Shown here: piece by piece, positions 8,734 to 16,932 of the stretch | Layout: every line of letters begins with the position of its first letter | How positions within the stretch are numbered: position 1 is the stretch's first letter | Source: Nocardioides sp. | GTDB lineage: Bacteria; Actinomycetota; Actinomycetes; Propionibacteriales; Nocardioidaceae | DNA: 64,000 nucleotides | Assembly: GCF_030019515.1 (NCBI RefSeq) | Contig: NZ_JASEEQ010000007.1 | Location: 1-64,000, forward strand | Reading direction: 5' to 3' | The notes under the pieces: model-generated | The model's database searches: none | Told to the model about the DNA's origin: nothing | The model's input: the letters and a program-made list of their open reading frames with translations, nothing else | Position numbers and translations under genes: made by a program

Positions 8734-8756
8734 ATTAGCACGTCAAGTGCGCTAAT
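8734..8756. promoter_or_regulatory. palindromic operator 2 overlapping the nrtR promoter
   Basis: ATTAGC at 8734-8739 and GCTAAT at 8751-8756, again with an 11-base spacer; the arms extend to ACATTAGC/GCTAATGT (8732-8758). TAATGT at 8754-8759 could be the nrtR -10 element, ending 6 bases before ATG 8766 (leaderless). On the minus strand the spacer holds TTGACG, a possible -35 for the opposite operon. A bound repressor would therefore block both directions. Confidence 0.65.
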
Positions 8757-8765
8757 GTCTGGTAT

Positions 8766-9467
8766 ATGACGAGTCCGACCGATCTGGAGAAGTTCCCCCG
8801 CCCCGGAGTCACGGTTGACCTCGCGATCCTGACGGTAGTGGGGGCCTCCGACACAAACCCTGAACTGCGCCTTCTGGTCCAGGACCGCGCGGACCCCGCC
8901 GGCCGCGCCCTGCCTGGCGGGTTCATCCGGGAACGATGGACCGTCGCCCAGACCGTGGACGACGTTCTGCGACGCAAGGTCGGCATCAATCTGTCGACCT
9001 CCGTCGAACCGCGTCTGCTGCGCGTGTTCGACGATCCCGGCCGCGATGAACGGACCTGGGCCATCTCGGTCGCCCACTCGGTATCCATGCGCGAGGCTGA
9101 CCTCGCCAATGCGGACGGCGACCTCGTCCGCGTGACTGGGGATGGTCGGCTTGACGGCGAAGGATCGCTGTTGTTCGACCACGACCAGATCGTCGCTGCC
9201 GCTGTGGAGTCGCTGCGCGAGCGGTACGAGTTCCGCTACCGCTACGTCGACGTGCACCCCGATCCGGACGGCTTCCTCCCGTCGCCGTTCACCCTCCACC
9301 AGCTCCGCAAGGTCCATGAGGCCGTCGTCGGCGCCGAACTGCACAAGGACAATTTCAACCGCCGCATGAAGCCGTTGCTCGAACCGCTTCTCCGCAAGGG
9401 CGAACCAGTGCTCTCCGAAAGCCTTCGCGGCCGCCCAGCAGCGCTATACCGTCGACAGCGTGGCTAG
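8766..9467 (+). CDS. nrtR: NrtR-family (Nudix-related) transcriptional regulator
   Basis: 233 residues. The N-terminal Nudix-like domain (LLVQDR, ALPGGFI) has lost the REUXEE catalytic box, as in NrtR repressors, which sense ADP-ribose or related nucleotides. The C-terminal winged helix (FTLHQLRKVHEAVVG, FNRRM) is the typical NrtR DNA-binding domain. It diverges from the DraG/TY-Chap operon, with twin palindromes in the 67-base gap. It overlaps the next gene by 8 bases, so it is co-transcribed with it. NrtR members usually control NAD genes; here the surroundings point to control of an ADP-ribose-linked defence locus by ADP-ribose level. Confidence 0.85.
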   Translation: MTSPTDLEKFPRPGVTVDLAILTVVGASDTNPELRLLVQDRADPAGRALPGGFIRERWTVAQTVDDVLRRKVGINLSTSVEPRLLRVFDDPGRDERTWAISVAHSVSMREADLANADGDLVRVTGDGRLDGEGSLLFDHDQIVAAAVESLRERYEFRYRYVDVHPDPDGFLPSPFTLHQLRKVHEAVVGAELHKDNFNRRMKPLLEPLLRKGEPVLSESLRGRPAALYRRQRG

Positions 9468-10701
9468 CGAAGGGACTGCGACGACAGCACCCCCTTGGAG
9501 GATCACGCACGTTAAGGGCGTGGAGGTCAGGCACAAGCGCGACCAGAAGAACTCGATCACCAACGCGTTGGGCCTCACCCAGTACGACGAACGCCTGGCC
9601 GGCGTCGTCGAGTCACCGAAGGCGAAGGACCAGATCTCCGCCCTACTGGACCTGATCGACCTGCAGCAATCCGGCGCTGAGGACTCACCAACCGGCGTGG
9701 CGCTTCTGTTGGCCTCCCCCGCCTCCGAAGCCATCGGCGCATTGGAGACATTGCGCAATGCCGTAGCGGCAGACGTACCGGTGGCGGTGCTCAGACTGGA
9801 CGCCGTCTCGAATTCGTGGACGCCCGTAGAGCGCCCGGACTTCGACCTCGCTACCGAAGATCCGCACTACAAGGGTTGGCCGAAGTTGCTCGGCGCGCGT
9901 TTCAAGGCGCCGTCACTCGTGGAACAGCTCCTGGCGGCAGCGCAGACGCCGAAGCTTCGCGTCTATCCACAGCTAAGTGCCGTCGGCGAGTGGTCACTAC
10001 GACTCGAGGGGCTGCAGGTAGGCCGGGTGCGCAGCAACAACAGCGGCTTCCTCGACGTCGGCAGGCTGGGGAAGGTCACCACGCCCGGCCAACCAGGCAA
10101 TCAGAGCACAGAGAGAAAGACCTGGCTCGAGGTCCACAGGCGAGGGCGGGTCGACTTCGACGAGAAGGACCTCGTCACTGCCGCCGCGAAGGTTCAGGCG
10201 TTCGCGCAAGCGTGGCACGCGAAGGCAGGGGGCAAGGCAAACGAGCACGCACTCGAGTCGCGGATCTTGCGGGGCGACGTACCGGTCGGCATCGACGGAA
10301 GGCGTCTCGAGCTGATCAAACCCGACCCTGGAGTGAACTGGGGCAGTCAGTTCCCGACAAAGTGGGGACCTGGCGGACGTGCGCGCTACCTCGACGCTCT
10401 GCTCCGCGACCCTGCCGAGCAGGATGTGCCGTGGGCGGTGGAGATGAAGGTCGGGCTCGGCGGCGAAGGCCAGTACTACCGACACGCGGTCGCCCAAGCC
10501 GTCCTCTACCGCCACTTCATTCGCAATGCCGCAGACCTGCGCTTCTGGTTCGAGCACTACGACCTTGACGCGACGAAGTGTCGAGCCGCGGTCGTCGTGC
10601 CCGAGTTCAAGACGGCACACTGGGAAACGCGGCTCACGCGGCTCTGCGAGCTGTTCGGCGTCAGGCTAGCGACGGTCCCAGAAGCCGCCACCTTGCCCTG
10701 A
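9460..10701 (+). CDS. putative PD-(D/E)XK-fold nuclease, unknown family
   Basis: 413 residues, GTG start overlapping the nrtR stop. The C-terminal third has the ordered marks of a PD-(D/E)XK core: Glu in HALESRIL, Asp in ARYLDALL, EMK in PWAVEMKVG, and a Gln/Tyr-rich helix after it (QYYRHAVAQAVLY). The N-terminal 200 residues are unassigned and may recognise the substrate. It is the second gene of the NrtR-led operon. The nuclease call is motif-based; no named family was recognised. Confidence 0.6.
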   Translation: MASEGTATTAPPWRITHVKGVEVRHKRDQKNSITNALGLTQYDERLAGVVESPKAKDQISALLDLIDLQQSGAEDSPTGVALLLASPASEAIGALETLRNAVAADVPVAVLRLDAVSNSWTPVERPDFDLATEDPHYKGWPKLLGARFKAPSLVEQLLAAAQTPKLRVYPQLSAVGEWSLRLEGLQVGRVRSNNSGFLDVGRLGKVTTPGQPGNQSTERKTWLEVHRRGRVDFDEKDLVTAAAKVQAFAQAWHAKAGGKANEHALESRILRGDVPVGIDGRRLELIKPDPGVNWGSQFPTKWGPGGRARYLDALLRDPAEQDVPWAVEMKVGLGGEGQYYRHAVAQAVLYRHFIRNAADLRFWFEHYDLDATKCRAAVVVPEFKTAHWETRLTRLCELFGVRLATVPEAATLP

Positions 10702-10717
10702 CCGCGGGTTTCTGTCG

Positions 10718-11773
10718 GTGGCTCCGGCAAGACTGTCCCTCGTGAGTGAATCGAAGCCCCAGCGAACGCCGCTGGCCGGGGAGGGACCCCGGAAGACGAA
10801 CCCCTACGCAAGCGAGCACAACAAGCTCGCAGTGGCCTGGAAGCAGCGGTCTCTGACGCTGCCCGACGACGCCCGAGTGCCCGGCGTCTACGAGAGGCAC
10901 CAGCGTGCCTACCCCGTGTGCCTCCCGATCGAGTACACGTCCCACAACCTGCTCCCCGAGGTTCGCGACGGCGCGATCGAGCTCTTCGTCGAGCTCGACA
11001 TCCCCTGGCACGACTCGGTCGGCGGCGGGCCGAGCAACCACCTGCGGGACTCCCAGGTGCAGTGCGTGAACGCGCTGTTCCAGATGGTGAGCGACCCGGA
11101 GCGCATCAAGCTCGCGTTCGGCGGTGCCATCGACATCGCCGAGGTCCTCCAGATCGAGGAGAGCCGCTTCATGACGTTCGAGTACATCGGACCGACCGAC
11201 TACTTCGGCGAGGGCATCCGGCACGGAAAGGACGTCGGTCGGCGACGCGGCACCAACTGCACCAGCGTCGACGCCGCCTTCCTCTACAGGACCTCCACCG
11301 GCGCAACCGAGCTGGCCCTCGTCGAGTGGAAGTTCACCGAGTCCTACCTGACCGCACTCGACCGCAACTCCGACTCGGATGCGATCAGGATCGGGCGGTA
11401 CTCCGCCGACCTGGAAGCTGCCGATGGCCCGGTCCGGAACGACGTACTGCCCATCGAGCTCCTGCTAGACGAGCCGTTCTATCAGCTGATGCGCCAACAG
11501 CTCCTGGCCAACCGGCTGGAGCAGGCCCGGGCACACGGCGCGGACGCCGTGCGCGTGGTGCATGTGCTCGCTCCGGACAACACTGGCTATCAACACTCGC
11601 TCGTCCGTGCCGAGCACCGCGCGGCCGGCGGAAGCGTCGACGAGGTCTGGACCAAGCTCCTACGGACACCCGACCGCTTCCACCACGTCGATCCCGTGGT
11701 GTTCCTCGACCCGGCCGTGACAAGCGACGAGTACGTCGACCGCTACTCCCCCGCGTCGGCCGCCGATGCCTGA
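10718..11773 (+). CDS. PGN_0703-type putative restriction endonuclease
   Basis: 351 residues from GTG 10718; GTG 10742 is an equally weak alternative, neither having a clear ribosome site. The centre carries the PD-(D/E)XK-like signature of the PGN_0703 family: NCTSVDAAFLYR followed by LALVEWKFTESY (D...E-x-K). The rest (HNLLPEVRD, LRDSQVQCVNALF) also fits that family. The stop overlaps the macro gene start (ATGCCTGA). It is the second nuclease in the NrtR-led operon. Confidence 0.7.
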   Translation: MAPARLSLVSESKPQRTPLAGEGPRKTNPYASEHNKLAVAWKQRSLTLPDDARVPGVYERHQRAYPVCLPIEYTSHNLLPEVRDGAIELFVELDIPWHDSVGGGPSNHLRDSQVQCVNALFQMVSDPERIKLAFGGAIDIAEVLQIEESRFMTFEYIGPTDYFGEGIRHGKDVGRRRGTNCTSVDAAFLYRTSTGATELALVEWKFTESYLTALDRNSDSDAIRIGRYSADLEAADGPVRNDVLPIELLLDEPFYQLMRQQLLANRLEQARAHGADAVRVVHVLAPDNTGYQHSLVRAEHRAAGGSVDEVWTKLLRTPDRFHHVDPVVFLDPAVTSDEYVDRYSPASAADA

Positions 11774-12260
11774 GGTCACCGTCGTCCTCGGCGACATCAC
11801 CACTCAGGAAGTCGACGCCGTGGTCAACGCGGCCAACTCGCGGATGCGCGGCGGAGGCGGAGTCGATGGTGCCATCCACCGGGCGGGCGGCGACGAGATC
11901 CTGACCGACTGCATCGCCCGCTTCCCGCACGGGCTGGCCACCGGCAACGCCGGCTGGACCACCGCCGGACGAATGCCCTCCCGCTGGGTGATACACACCG
12001 TCGGCCCCAACTACCGCGCCGGCCAGACCGACCGCAGCCTCCTCGTCTCCTGCTACCGACGCAGTCTTGAGGTCGCCGACGACCTTGGCGCCTCGACCGT
12101 CGCGTTCCCGCTCATCAGCGCCGGGATCTACGGGTGGCCCCATGACGACGCCGTCCTGGCCGCAGTCAAGACGCTCCGAGCCGCCGAGTCCGACATACGT
12201 GAAGCGAGGATCGTCGCTTTCAACTCAGCCACGCTCGCAGGCGTGCAGACTCTTCTCTGA
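11766..12260 (+). CDS. macro-domain ADP-ribose hydrolase
   Basis: 164 residues, a single macro domain of the YmdB/O-acetyl-ADP-ribose deacetylase type: GDITTQEVDAVVNAANS, GGGGVDGAIHRAGG, and FPLISAGIYGWP lining the ADP-ribose site. It should bind or hydrolyse ADP-ribose derivatives or remove mono-ADP-ribose from proteins. Position 8 bases inside the preceding nuclease gene shows co-translation. Together with the DraG fusion on the other strand it gives the locus two separate ADP-ribose erasers under one regulator. Confidence 0.9.
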   Translation: MPEVTVVLGDITTQEVDAVVNAANSRMRGGGGVDGAIHRAGGDEILTDCIARFPHGLATGNAGWTTAGRMPSRWVIHTVGPNYRAGQTDRSLLVSCYRRSLEVADDLGASTVAFPLISAGIYGWPHDDAVLAAVKTLRAAESDIREARIVAFNSATLAGVQTLL

Positions 12261-12281
12261 CCACCGAGACAAGGACCTCCC

Positions 12282-12830
12282 ATGGCATTTCAAGTCTGCC
12301 CGCAACAACCTTTCGAGGAGATCGACGGCGTCTGGATCAGCGATGAGGTCGGGACCGAGTTCACGTGCCCGCGCGCCGATCACGTAACGCCCGGGCCCTT
12401 CACCTGGTTCAGCTCACCTCCCCCACCGCCCGGGACGGATCTCTCCGGTATCGCCGAGGAACTCGGTCTCGGAGTCGAACTGCCAGCAGTTCTCAAGCAG
12501 TTCGCCGGCACTTGGGTTGAGTACGGCGTGGTTGAGCGAGCCTACGCGCTGGCCAACCCGAAGGACTGGGCCTTCCTCATGGACCGCTACAGCCACAGCG
12601 CCGTCGCCCCGAAGCGGTACACCGTCTCCGCCTTCCTCGCCGCCACGCTGGGCAATCTCGAGCGCACAGGCGTCGTCGCGTTCCACTCCGGGCCCGCCAC
12701 CGGCCGCTGGTCCTACAACGGCTCGATCTCCTACTGGGCCCTCCCACCTGCTCCTGACTGGGTAGACCGCCAGTCCTGGGCCGACTCGGGCCAACCACTC
12801 GACTATGTTCCGGGCAAGACAAAGGACTGA
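12282..12830 (+). CDS. conserved-looking hypothetical protein
   Basis: 182 residues; AAGGAC lies just upstream of ATG 12282. Acidic and aromatic-rich (SYWALPPAPDWVDRQSW) with a Pro run early on. No signal peptide, membrane segment or known motif. It follows the macro gene by 21 bases, so it is the last gene of the NrtR-led operon. Function unknown. Confidence 0.6.
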   Translation: MAFQVCPQQPFEEIDGVWISDEVGTEFTCPRADHVTPGPFTWFSSPPPPPGTDLSGIAEELGLGVELPAVLKQFAGTWVEYGVVERAYALANPKDWAFLMDRYSHSAVAPKRYTVSAFLAATLGNLERTGVVAFHSGPATGRWSYNGSISYWALPPAPDWVDRQSWADSGQPLDYVPGKTKD

Positions 12831-12896
12831 AGGAAGCTGACAGCCGGCGCACGTGGACGGCTTCTGTTCTGCCGAGTCGCATCGCTCGCTGGTGTG

Positions 12897-13071
12897 TCAC
12901 AGTGCACCTAGGTTGAGGCGTCGGGCTTCATTGGCGGCACGCTCGGAGGCGCGGGTGTAACGGACCAGCATGTCGACGCGAATCCAGCCCAATCGCCATG
13001 AGCCCCGATTCGGAGCCTCCGGCCGCGAGCCAGCGGTGTGCGGCGGTGTGCCGCAGTCGATTGAGGTCGAA
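12897..13071 (-). pseudogene. C-terminal remnant of a tyrosine recombinase (integrase)
   Basis: On the minus strand one frame reads NRLRHTAAHRWLAAGGSES, the Arg-His-(x)-x-Arg/His box of phage-type integrases. A frameshift near 12990 moves it to GWIRVDMLVRYTRASERAA and on to a natural end, covering the catalytic Tyr region. The part upstream of NRLRHT is also out of frame. It is a dead fragment, probably left by an earlier integration at this border. The remainder of the 12831-13117 gap shows nothing else. Confidence 0.7.
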
Positions 13072-13117
13072 AGTCCTTCACGTCTGCGCGGGCGGCCCGG
13101 CGGCGCAGACCGCGAAC

Positions 13118-14311
13118 CTACTCGGCATCGGGACCAAACGACCAGTCTGCCGGGCGCACATCACGACCGAGATCCTCGCTCATGTCGCGCCAAAACTCTT
13201 CAAACTCGTCCGTGAGCTCTTGGCGTCTCTCCTCGAAGATGGCGTCCACAGTGTCTCCAAGGTGGGCGAGCCAGTCCCCGCTCTCGGCTGCGCAGTATGG
13301 GAGCCCAATCGCCGGCAGGTCATCCGGAGAGATGGCGCGGGCTGCTCTCAGGGTTGACGGGCGAAGGACGAGGTACTCGAAGGTGCGCCTCGGGCCGCGA
13401 TCTCGTTCCTCAGCCCATTGGACCTCCTTGCGGTCCTTCTCGGCCAAGACCGCCGTCTCTTGGTCGCGGTTCAGGACCACCCAGGGACCAACCACGAAGT
13501 AGTCCTTGTCGTCTCGTTCCTGCGCCAGGTACACAAGGTCGCCTACCTCGGGCACAGGCGGCAGCACCGTGCGAACAGGCAGGACGACGACGTCCTCCTT
13601 GACGACGGCCAGCAGATTCCGCGGCGTCCGGATCAGGTGCACATCGACCTTCGGTTCCTCGTGGTTCCAGTGATAGCGATCGACGGAGTCTTGCCCGAAC
13701 ATCGTGTAAGCGCGGGGCTGGTGGTTGGCGAGCCGCACCTGCGCGGCGCGTCCGGCGAGCGCAGTCGCTCGCGTTGATGACGAAGCAAGCATTGACGCTT
13801 TCACTGCCCAGGCATCGCGCTGGGCGTCACCTTCTCGAGCGAACCCATGGGTGCGGGCACCGTCCGAGGTGGGGTGCCCGCGGACGACGTGCGACAGCTC
13901 ATGGATGGCAGTGCTGCCCAGGACGGGCTCGAACTCGAGACCGAGTTCGTCGGCGATCTGCCGGACGGTCTCGCAGTCGAGGAAGATGCCGGGCGCTCCG
14001 TCGGGAACCCCGGCTGGCAGAACAAGGCTCGTCTCAGTGAGGTGAGCCACGCCGTGCGCGTAGAACTCACCACGAGCCGGGATGTCGTGGGCTGGCTGCT
14101 CACCGCCGGCATCCAGGAACTTCTCCTCCACGCGCACCGGGAACCGTTGCTCGTGCGTGGCACGGTCGCTGAGGAATACGTGAACAACGTCAGGCGGGTC
14201 GGGCAGCCCGAGTAGCTCGGAGAGATGGGCATGGGCTTTCGGCAGCCAACCCGTGAGGAACACTTTGGCCGTCGCGAAGTCGCCCTCATTGTGGATCTCG
14301 AACACTGTCAC
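13118..14311 (-). CDS. HExxH zincin-like protein
   Basis: 397 residues, GTG start. Residues 137-146 read HELSHVVRGH, a zinc-metallopeptidase HExxH helix, and AREGDAQRDAWAV about 25 residues later may supply the third ligand as in ImmA/IrrE-like minigluzincins. The C-terminal half holds a beta-rich segment (KEDVVVLPVRTVLPPVPEVGDLVYL) that may be PUA/EVE-like, an uncertain guess. Its start overlaps the stop of the 85-residue gene by 4 bases, so the two are a translationally coupled pair. Protease function and target are inferred or unknown. Confidence 0.65.
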   Translation of the reverse strand: MTVFEIHNEGDFATAKVFLTGWLPKAHAHLSELLGLPDPPDVVHVFLSDRATHEQRFPVRVEEKFLDAGGEQPAHDIPARGEFYAHGVAHLTETSLVLPAGVPDGAPGIFLDCETVRQIADELGLEFEPVLGSTAIHELSHVVRGHPTSDGARTHGFAREGDAQRDAWAVKASMLASSSTRATALAGRAAQVRLANHQPRAYTMFGQDSVDRYHWNHEEPKVDVHLIRTPRNLLAVVKEDVVVLPVRTVLPPVPEVGDLVYLAQERDDKDYFVVGPWVVLNRDQETAVLAEKDRKEVQWAEERDRGPRRTFEYLVLRPSTLRAARAISPDDLPAIGLPYCAAESGDWLAHLGDTVDAIFEERRQELTDEFEEFWRDMSEDLGRDVRPADWSFGPDAE

Positions 14312-14565
14312 GACTCCCCCGGGACCTCGGGCTTGGCGTCAGGTAGGAGCAAGTCGAGTCCGAGCTCACCAACGGCAGCGAGCACATTCTCACGAGTCGT
14401 TGGATCGTCGGAACCGGCAAGTTTCACGGAATGGTCCAGGGCGGGGTCGACGAGCCCCCGATCGACGAACTCTTGCCACACCTTGTCGGGCGGAAGCGAA
14501 CCGAGCAACTCCATGAGTCGCTTGCCCTCCTCCTCGCTTGGTGACAAGTTCCCGTGGCCGTCCAT
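14308..14565 (-). CDS. small acidic protein coupled to the HExxH gene
   Basis: 85 residues, mainly helical, with a charged N-terminus (SPSEEEGKRLMELLGSLPPDKVWQ split over residues 8-31) and no recognisable domain. It overlaps the zincin-like gene through TGA/GTG, as antitoxin-toxin or inhibitor-protease pairs often do. The start ATG at 14565 is plausible. Function unknown. Confidence 0.55.
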   Translation of the reverse strand: MDGHGNLSPSEEEGKRLMELLGSLPPDKVWQEFVDRGLVDPALDHSVKLAGSDDPTTRENVLAAVGELGLDLLLPDAKPEVPGES

Positions 14566-14840
14566 TCATCGAACTTAACCCGGTGGGGAATCTCTCCGCC
14601 AACGGTCGACAACCGCCCCTGACGCTTCGCGTCGCGTTATCGGGGCACAATGACTGAGCCGCTGTGCCGATCCTGGACCTGTCCTACGTGATCCCAGCAG
14701 CCAACGAAAACCGCTGGAGTGATCTGCTGGCGTGCTTGATCGCCACGGACCCGGACCCGATGGCCCGGCCCTCGATTTTGGAAGCTCGCGGCGACCCTTG
14801 TCGCGCTTGGGCAGGTCACCACGCCGTATTTGGCAGCGTT

Positions 14841-14864
14841 GATTATAAACCAACGGTTATAATC
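14841..14864 (+). promoter_or_regulatory. palindromic operator containing a TATAAT box, leaderless promoter
   Basis: GATTATAA and TTATAATC are perfect 8-base inverted arms with an 8-base spacer. The right arm contains a consensus -10 (TATAAT, 14858-14863) only 7 bases before the ATG at 14871, so the transcript probably starts on the start codon. The left arm gives the same -10 on the other strand. The AT-rich palindrome is striking in this GC-rich region and is the expected autorepression site of the adjacent XRE protein. Confidence 0.7.
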
Positions 14865-14870
14865 ACCTAC

Positions 14871-15161
14871 ATGGCCCGTCGACCAAGGACCGACGCAGAG
14901 CGCGAGTTCGGCGCTGCGTTCAGTCGACTCCTGAAGGACGTTCGTGCGGCGCAGGGCAAGTCAGCGCGGGACGTGGCGCGTGCCACAGATCTCAGTACCG
15001 ACAACATCTATGCGATTGAGCGGGGCGACGTCTTGTCGCCAGGCATCTACACCGCGCACCTCCTCGCTCGCGAGTACGGCGCCGACCTCAATGAGATGGC
15101 CTCCACCGCGCTGAGCCAGGTCCGAGCCTCCGATACGGGCACAGGTGCCCACGGTGAGTGA
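14871..15161 (+). CDS. XRE-type helix-turn-helix regulator
   Basis: 96 residues. The centre is an HTH_3/XRE domain: FSRLLKDVRAAQGKSARDVA, TDLSTDNIYAIERG and LAREYGADLNEM. ATG 14871 is chosen because the promoter palindrome ends 6 bases upstream and the domain begins there; the longer open frame upstream is non-coding. It probably autoregulates and may control the downstream OGG gene and the facing queC-like operon. Confidence 0.82.
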   Translation: MARRPRTDAEREFGAAFSRLLKDVRAAQGKSARDVARATDLSTDNIYAIERGDVLSPGIYTAHLLAREYGADLNEMASTALSQVRASDTGTGAHGE

Positions 15162-15252
15162 CCGGGCGCGACGTGCCACCTATGAGGTGACGAACTCCTT
15201 GTTCGACCGGATCGACCGGATCGACCGAGAGTCAAACAGTGACGGAGCAACC

Positions 15253-16080
15253 ATGACGATCTCGACACTCAGCAGGCAGTCTCAATCGACTACGTCAACC
15301 GGAACCGACCACGATGCCGGGCACGCTCGCTCAGGCGACGCGGTCGTCACTCTCACCAGTCACGCGACACAGCGGAGTTTCAGGTGGGGTCAGCCCTGGC
15401 AGCTAGGCAGCGCGGCCTACTGGGTTTCTAGGTGCGAGGAACACAGCGGCCCTTCAACGCGACACGCCTTCGGATCGAGCCTGGTCGAAGAGATCGCTGC
15501 ATGCATTCTCGGCGGATACGGAATCCCTGCCAGGGTTGGTTTAGCAGCCTTTGCGTCCCTTCGCGATCAGGGACTCCTCGATGGACGGTCGGCGCCGACC
15601 GGCACGGAGTTGGAGCGTGCGCTCCAGTCGCCGATCGAAGTCGGCGGTCGGCTAGTCCGATATCGGTTTGCGAGCCAACGCGGCCACCGCCTCGCGCGCA
15701 CCCTGTCCACGGTCGCGGCCGAACAGCCTCCCAGCGATCCCCACCAATTGCGCGCATGGCTCCAAGAACTCCCTGGGATTGGACCCAAGACTGCATCGTG
15801 GATAGTGCGCAACCACCTGGCGAGTGACGCGGTGGCAATCATCGACATCCACATCCAGCGAGCCGGGGTCATCGCGGGCGTCTTCAATCCGGCGTGGGAA
15901 CCCGGCCGCGACTACGACGTAATGGAGGCATTCTTCCTTGCCTGGGCTGCAGCGGGGAGGGTCAGGGCATCGGACCTCGACGCAGTCATCTGGTCGGACA
16001 TGTCAAAGCTAGGCCGGTCAGCCGCGCGCGCATTGGGCGCACCGCACGATTCGGCCAGTTGGTACGCGGAACAGACGTGA
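15253..16080 (+). CDS. OGG-like HhH-GPD DNA glycosylase
   Basis: About 275 residues. The C-terminal half has the helix-hairpin-helix and catalytic residues of the 8-oxoguanine glycosylase class: LPGIGPKTASWIVRN (Lys) and AIIDIHIQRAG (Asp). ATG 15253 has GGAG 6 bases upstream; an in-frame GTG at 15145 overlaps the XRE gene and would add 36 residues encoded partly by a GGATCGACC tandem repeat (15204-15227). OGG-like proteins of this type accompany QueC-like and deoxyribosyltransferase proteins in type IV CBASS. Here it may act on a modified base or nucleotide and not on oxidative damage. Confidence 0.75.
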   Translation: MTISTLSRQSQSTTSTGTDHDAGHARSGDAVVTLTSHATQRSFRWGQPWQLGSAAYWVSRCEEHSGPSTRHAFGSSLVEEIAACILGGYGIPARVGLAAFASLRDQGLLDGRSAPTGTELERALQSPIEVGGRLVRYRFASQRGHRLARTLSTVAAEQPPSDPHQLRAWLQELPGIGPKTASWIVRNHLASDAVAIIDIHIQRAGVIAGVFNPAWEPGRDYDVMEAFFLAWAAAGRVRASDLDAVIWSDMSKLGRSAARALGAPHDSASWYAEQT

Positions 16081-16106
16081 CCTGAGGCCTTCCAGTGTCG
16101 AGGGAC

Positions 16107-16922
16107 TCAGGTGCCTCCGCCGACGACCAGTCCACCCGCACTCACTACTAGTGGTCCCGCTTCGGAGGAAGCCTTGCCCGGTGAGTCGGCAGGCACCTGA
16201 CCCGCTATGCCGACGATCGAACTATTCAGACCGAGGTCGGTAGCCACTAAGTGCATCACCGTGAGCAGCGCGCCAGCGTCACGCAAAAGTAGGGTGAGCG
16301 GCGCGGAGTATCGGCGCCGGACGCGATGAACATTGGCAATCAAGCAGACCGTCACCGGCGCAGGGGAACTTCGCCGAGCCGCTTCTGTCGCAGCGCTCTC
16401 GACTGCAACCGCGTACGCGTGTTGCTCTGCCGCGAGCGGAAATAACTGCACCCGATATGGCGCGAAGACGTACGGGCCCTCGGGCAAGCCTTGCACGGCA
16501 CGAACGTAGACCAGAAGGTCGAAGGGGTGTGTGGCGCCTGCGGACGGCGAAGGCCGGTGCGACCACGGACCGCCGTCTTCCCCTTCACCGGGAGCGATCA
16601 GCCTGGCCGATCTGTACAGCAAGGTCACCAGGTCGGCGCGCGAGAGTGGCGCCAGCGCCGCCGTCTCACTGTGACGACTCTCCAGTATGTCCGCGAGATC
16701 TCGACTGGGCGCGAGCGAAGCCAGTCTGCGATCACCATCGTCGAGGCACCCGACCTCATCGCCCGTGCGCAGCGCCGGTTGTGCGGCAAGGTCGGCGATC
16801 CCAGGTGGCGCTGCTTCCGGCTCAAGACTCTGCGCGGAAGCAAGTGCGACCCACTCCGCCTCGCTCAGAGCTGGCTCACCGCCGGACGAAGACGGTGGGG
16901 TGGAGCTCCTTGACGACGTCAT
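16107..16922 (-). CDS. SagB/nitroreductase-type flavin oxidoreductase
   Basis: 271 residues. The middle has the nitroreductase/SagB signature RPSPSAGATHPFDLLVYV followed by GLPEGPYVFAPYRVQLFPL, and a C-terminal LLLRDAGALLTVMHLVATDLGL helix pair. These are FMN-dependent dehydrogenases or reductases; SagB types oxidise azolines in modified peptides. It is the last gene of the minus-strand queC-like module, 10 bases after the QueC-like stop, and converges on OGG. The substrate is unknown; a deazapurine or modified peptide is the contextual guess. Confidence 0.75.
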   Translation of the reverse strand: MTSSRSSTPPSSSGGEPALSEAEWVALASAQSLEPEAAPPGIADLAAQPALRTGDEVGCLDDGDRRLASLAPSRDLADILESRHSETAALAPLSRADLVTLLYRSARLIAPGEGEDGGPWSHRPSPSAGATHPFDLLVYVRAVQGLPEGPYVFAPYRVQLFPLAAEQHAYAVAVESAATEAARRSSPAPVTVCLIANVHRVRRRYSAPLTLLLRDAGALLTVMHLVATDLGLNSSIVGIAGQVPADSPGKASSEAGPLVVSAGGLVVGGGT

Positions 16923-16932
16923 CTCTGCTCGT

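Noticed and set aside
14575..14853. 92-residue minus-strand frame served by the second -10 in the palindrome
   Set aside because: Arg/Pro/Ser-rich with no domain; the mirrored -10 is explained by the symmetry of the operator.
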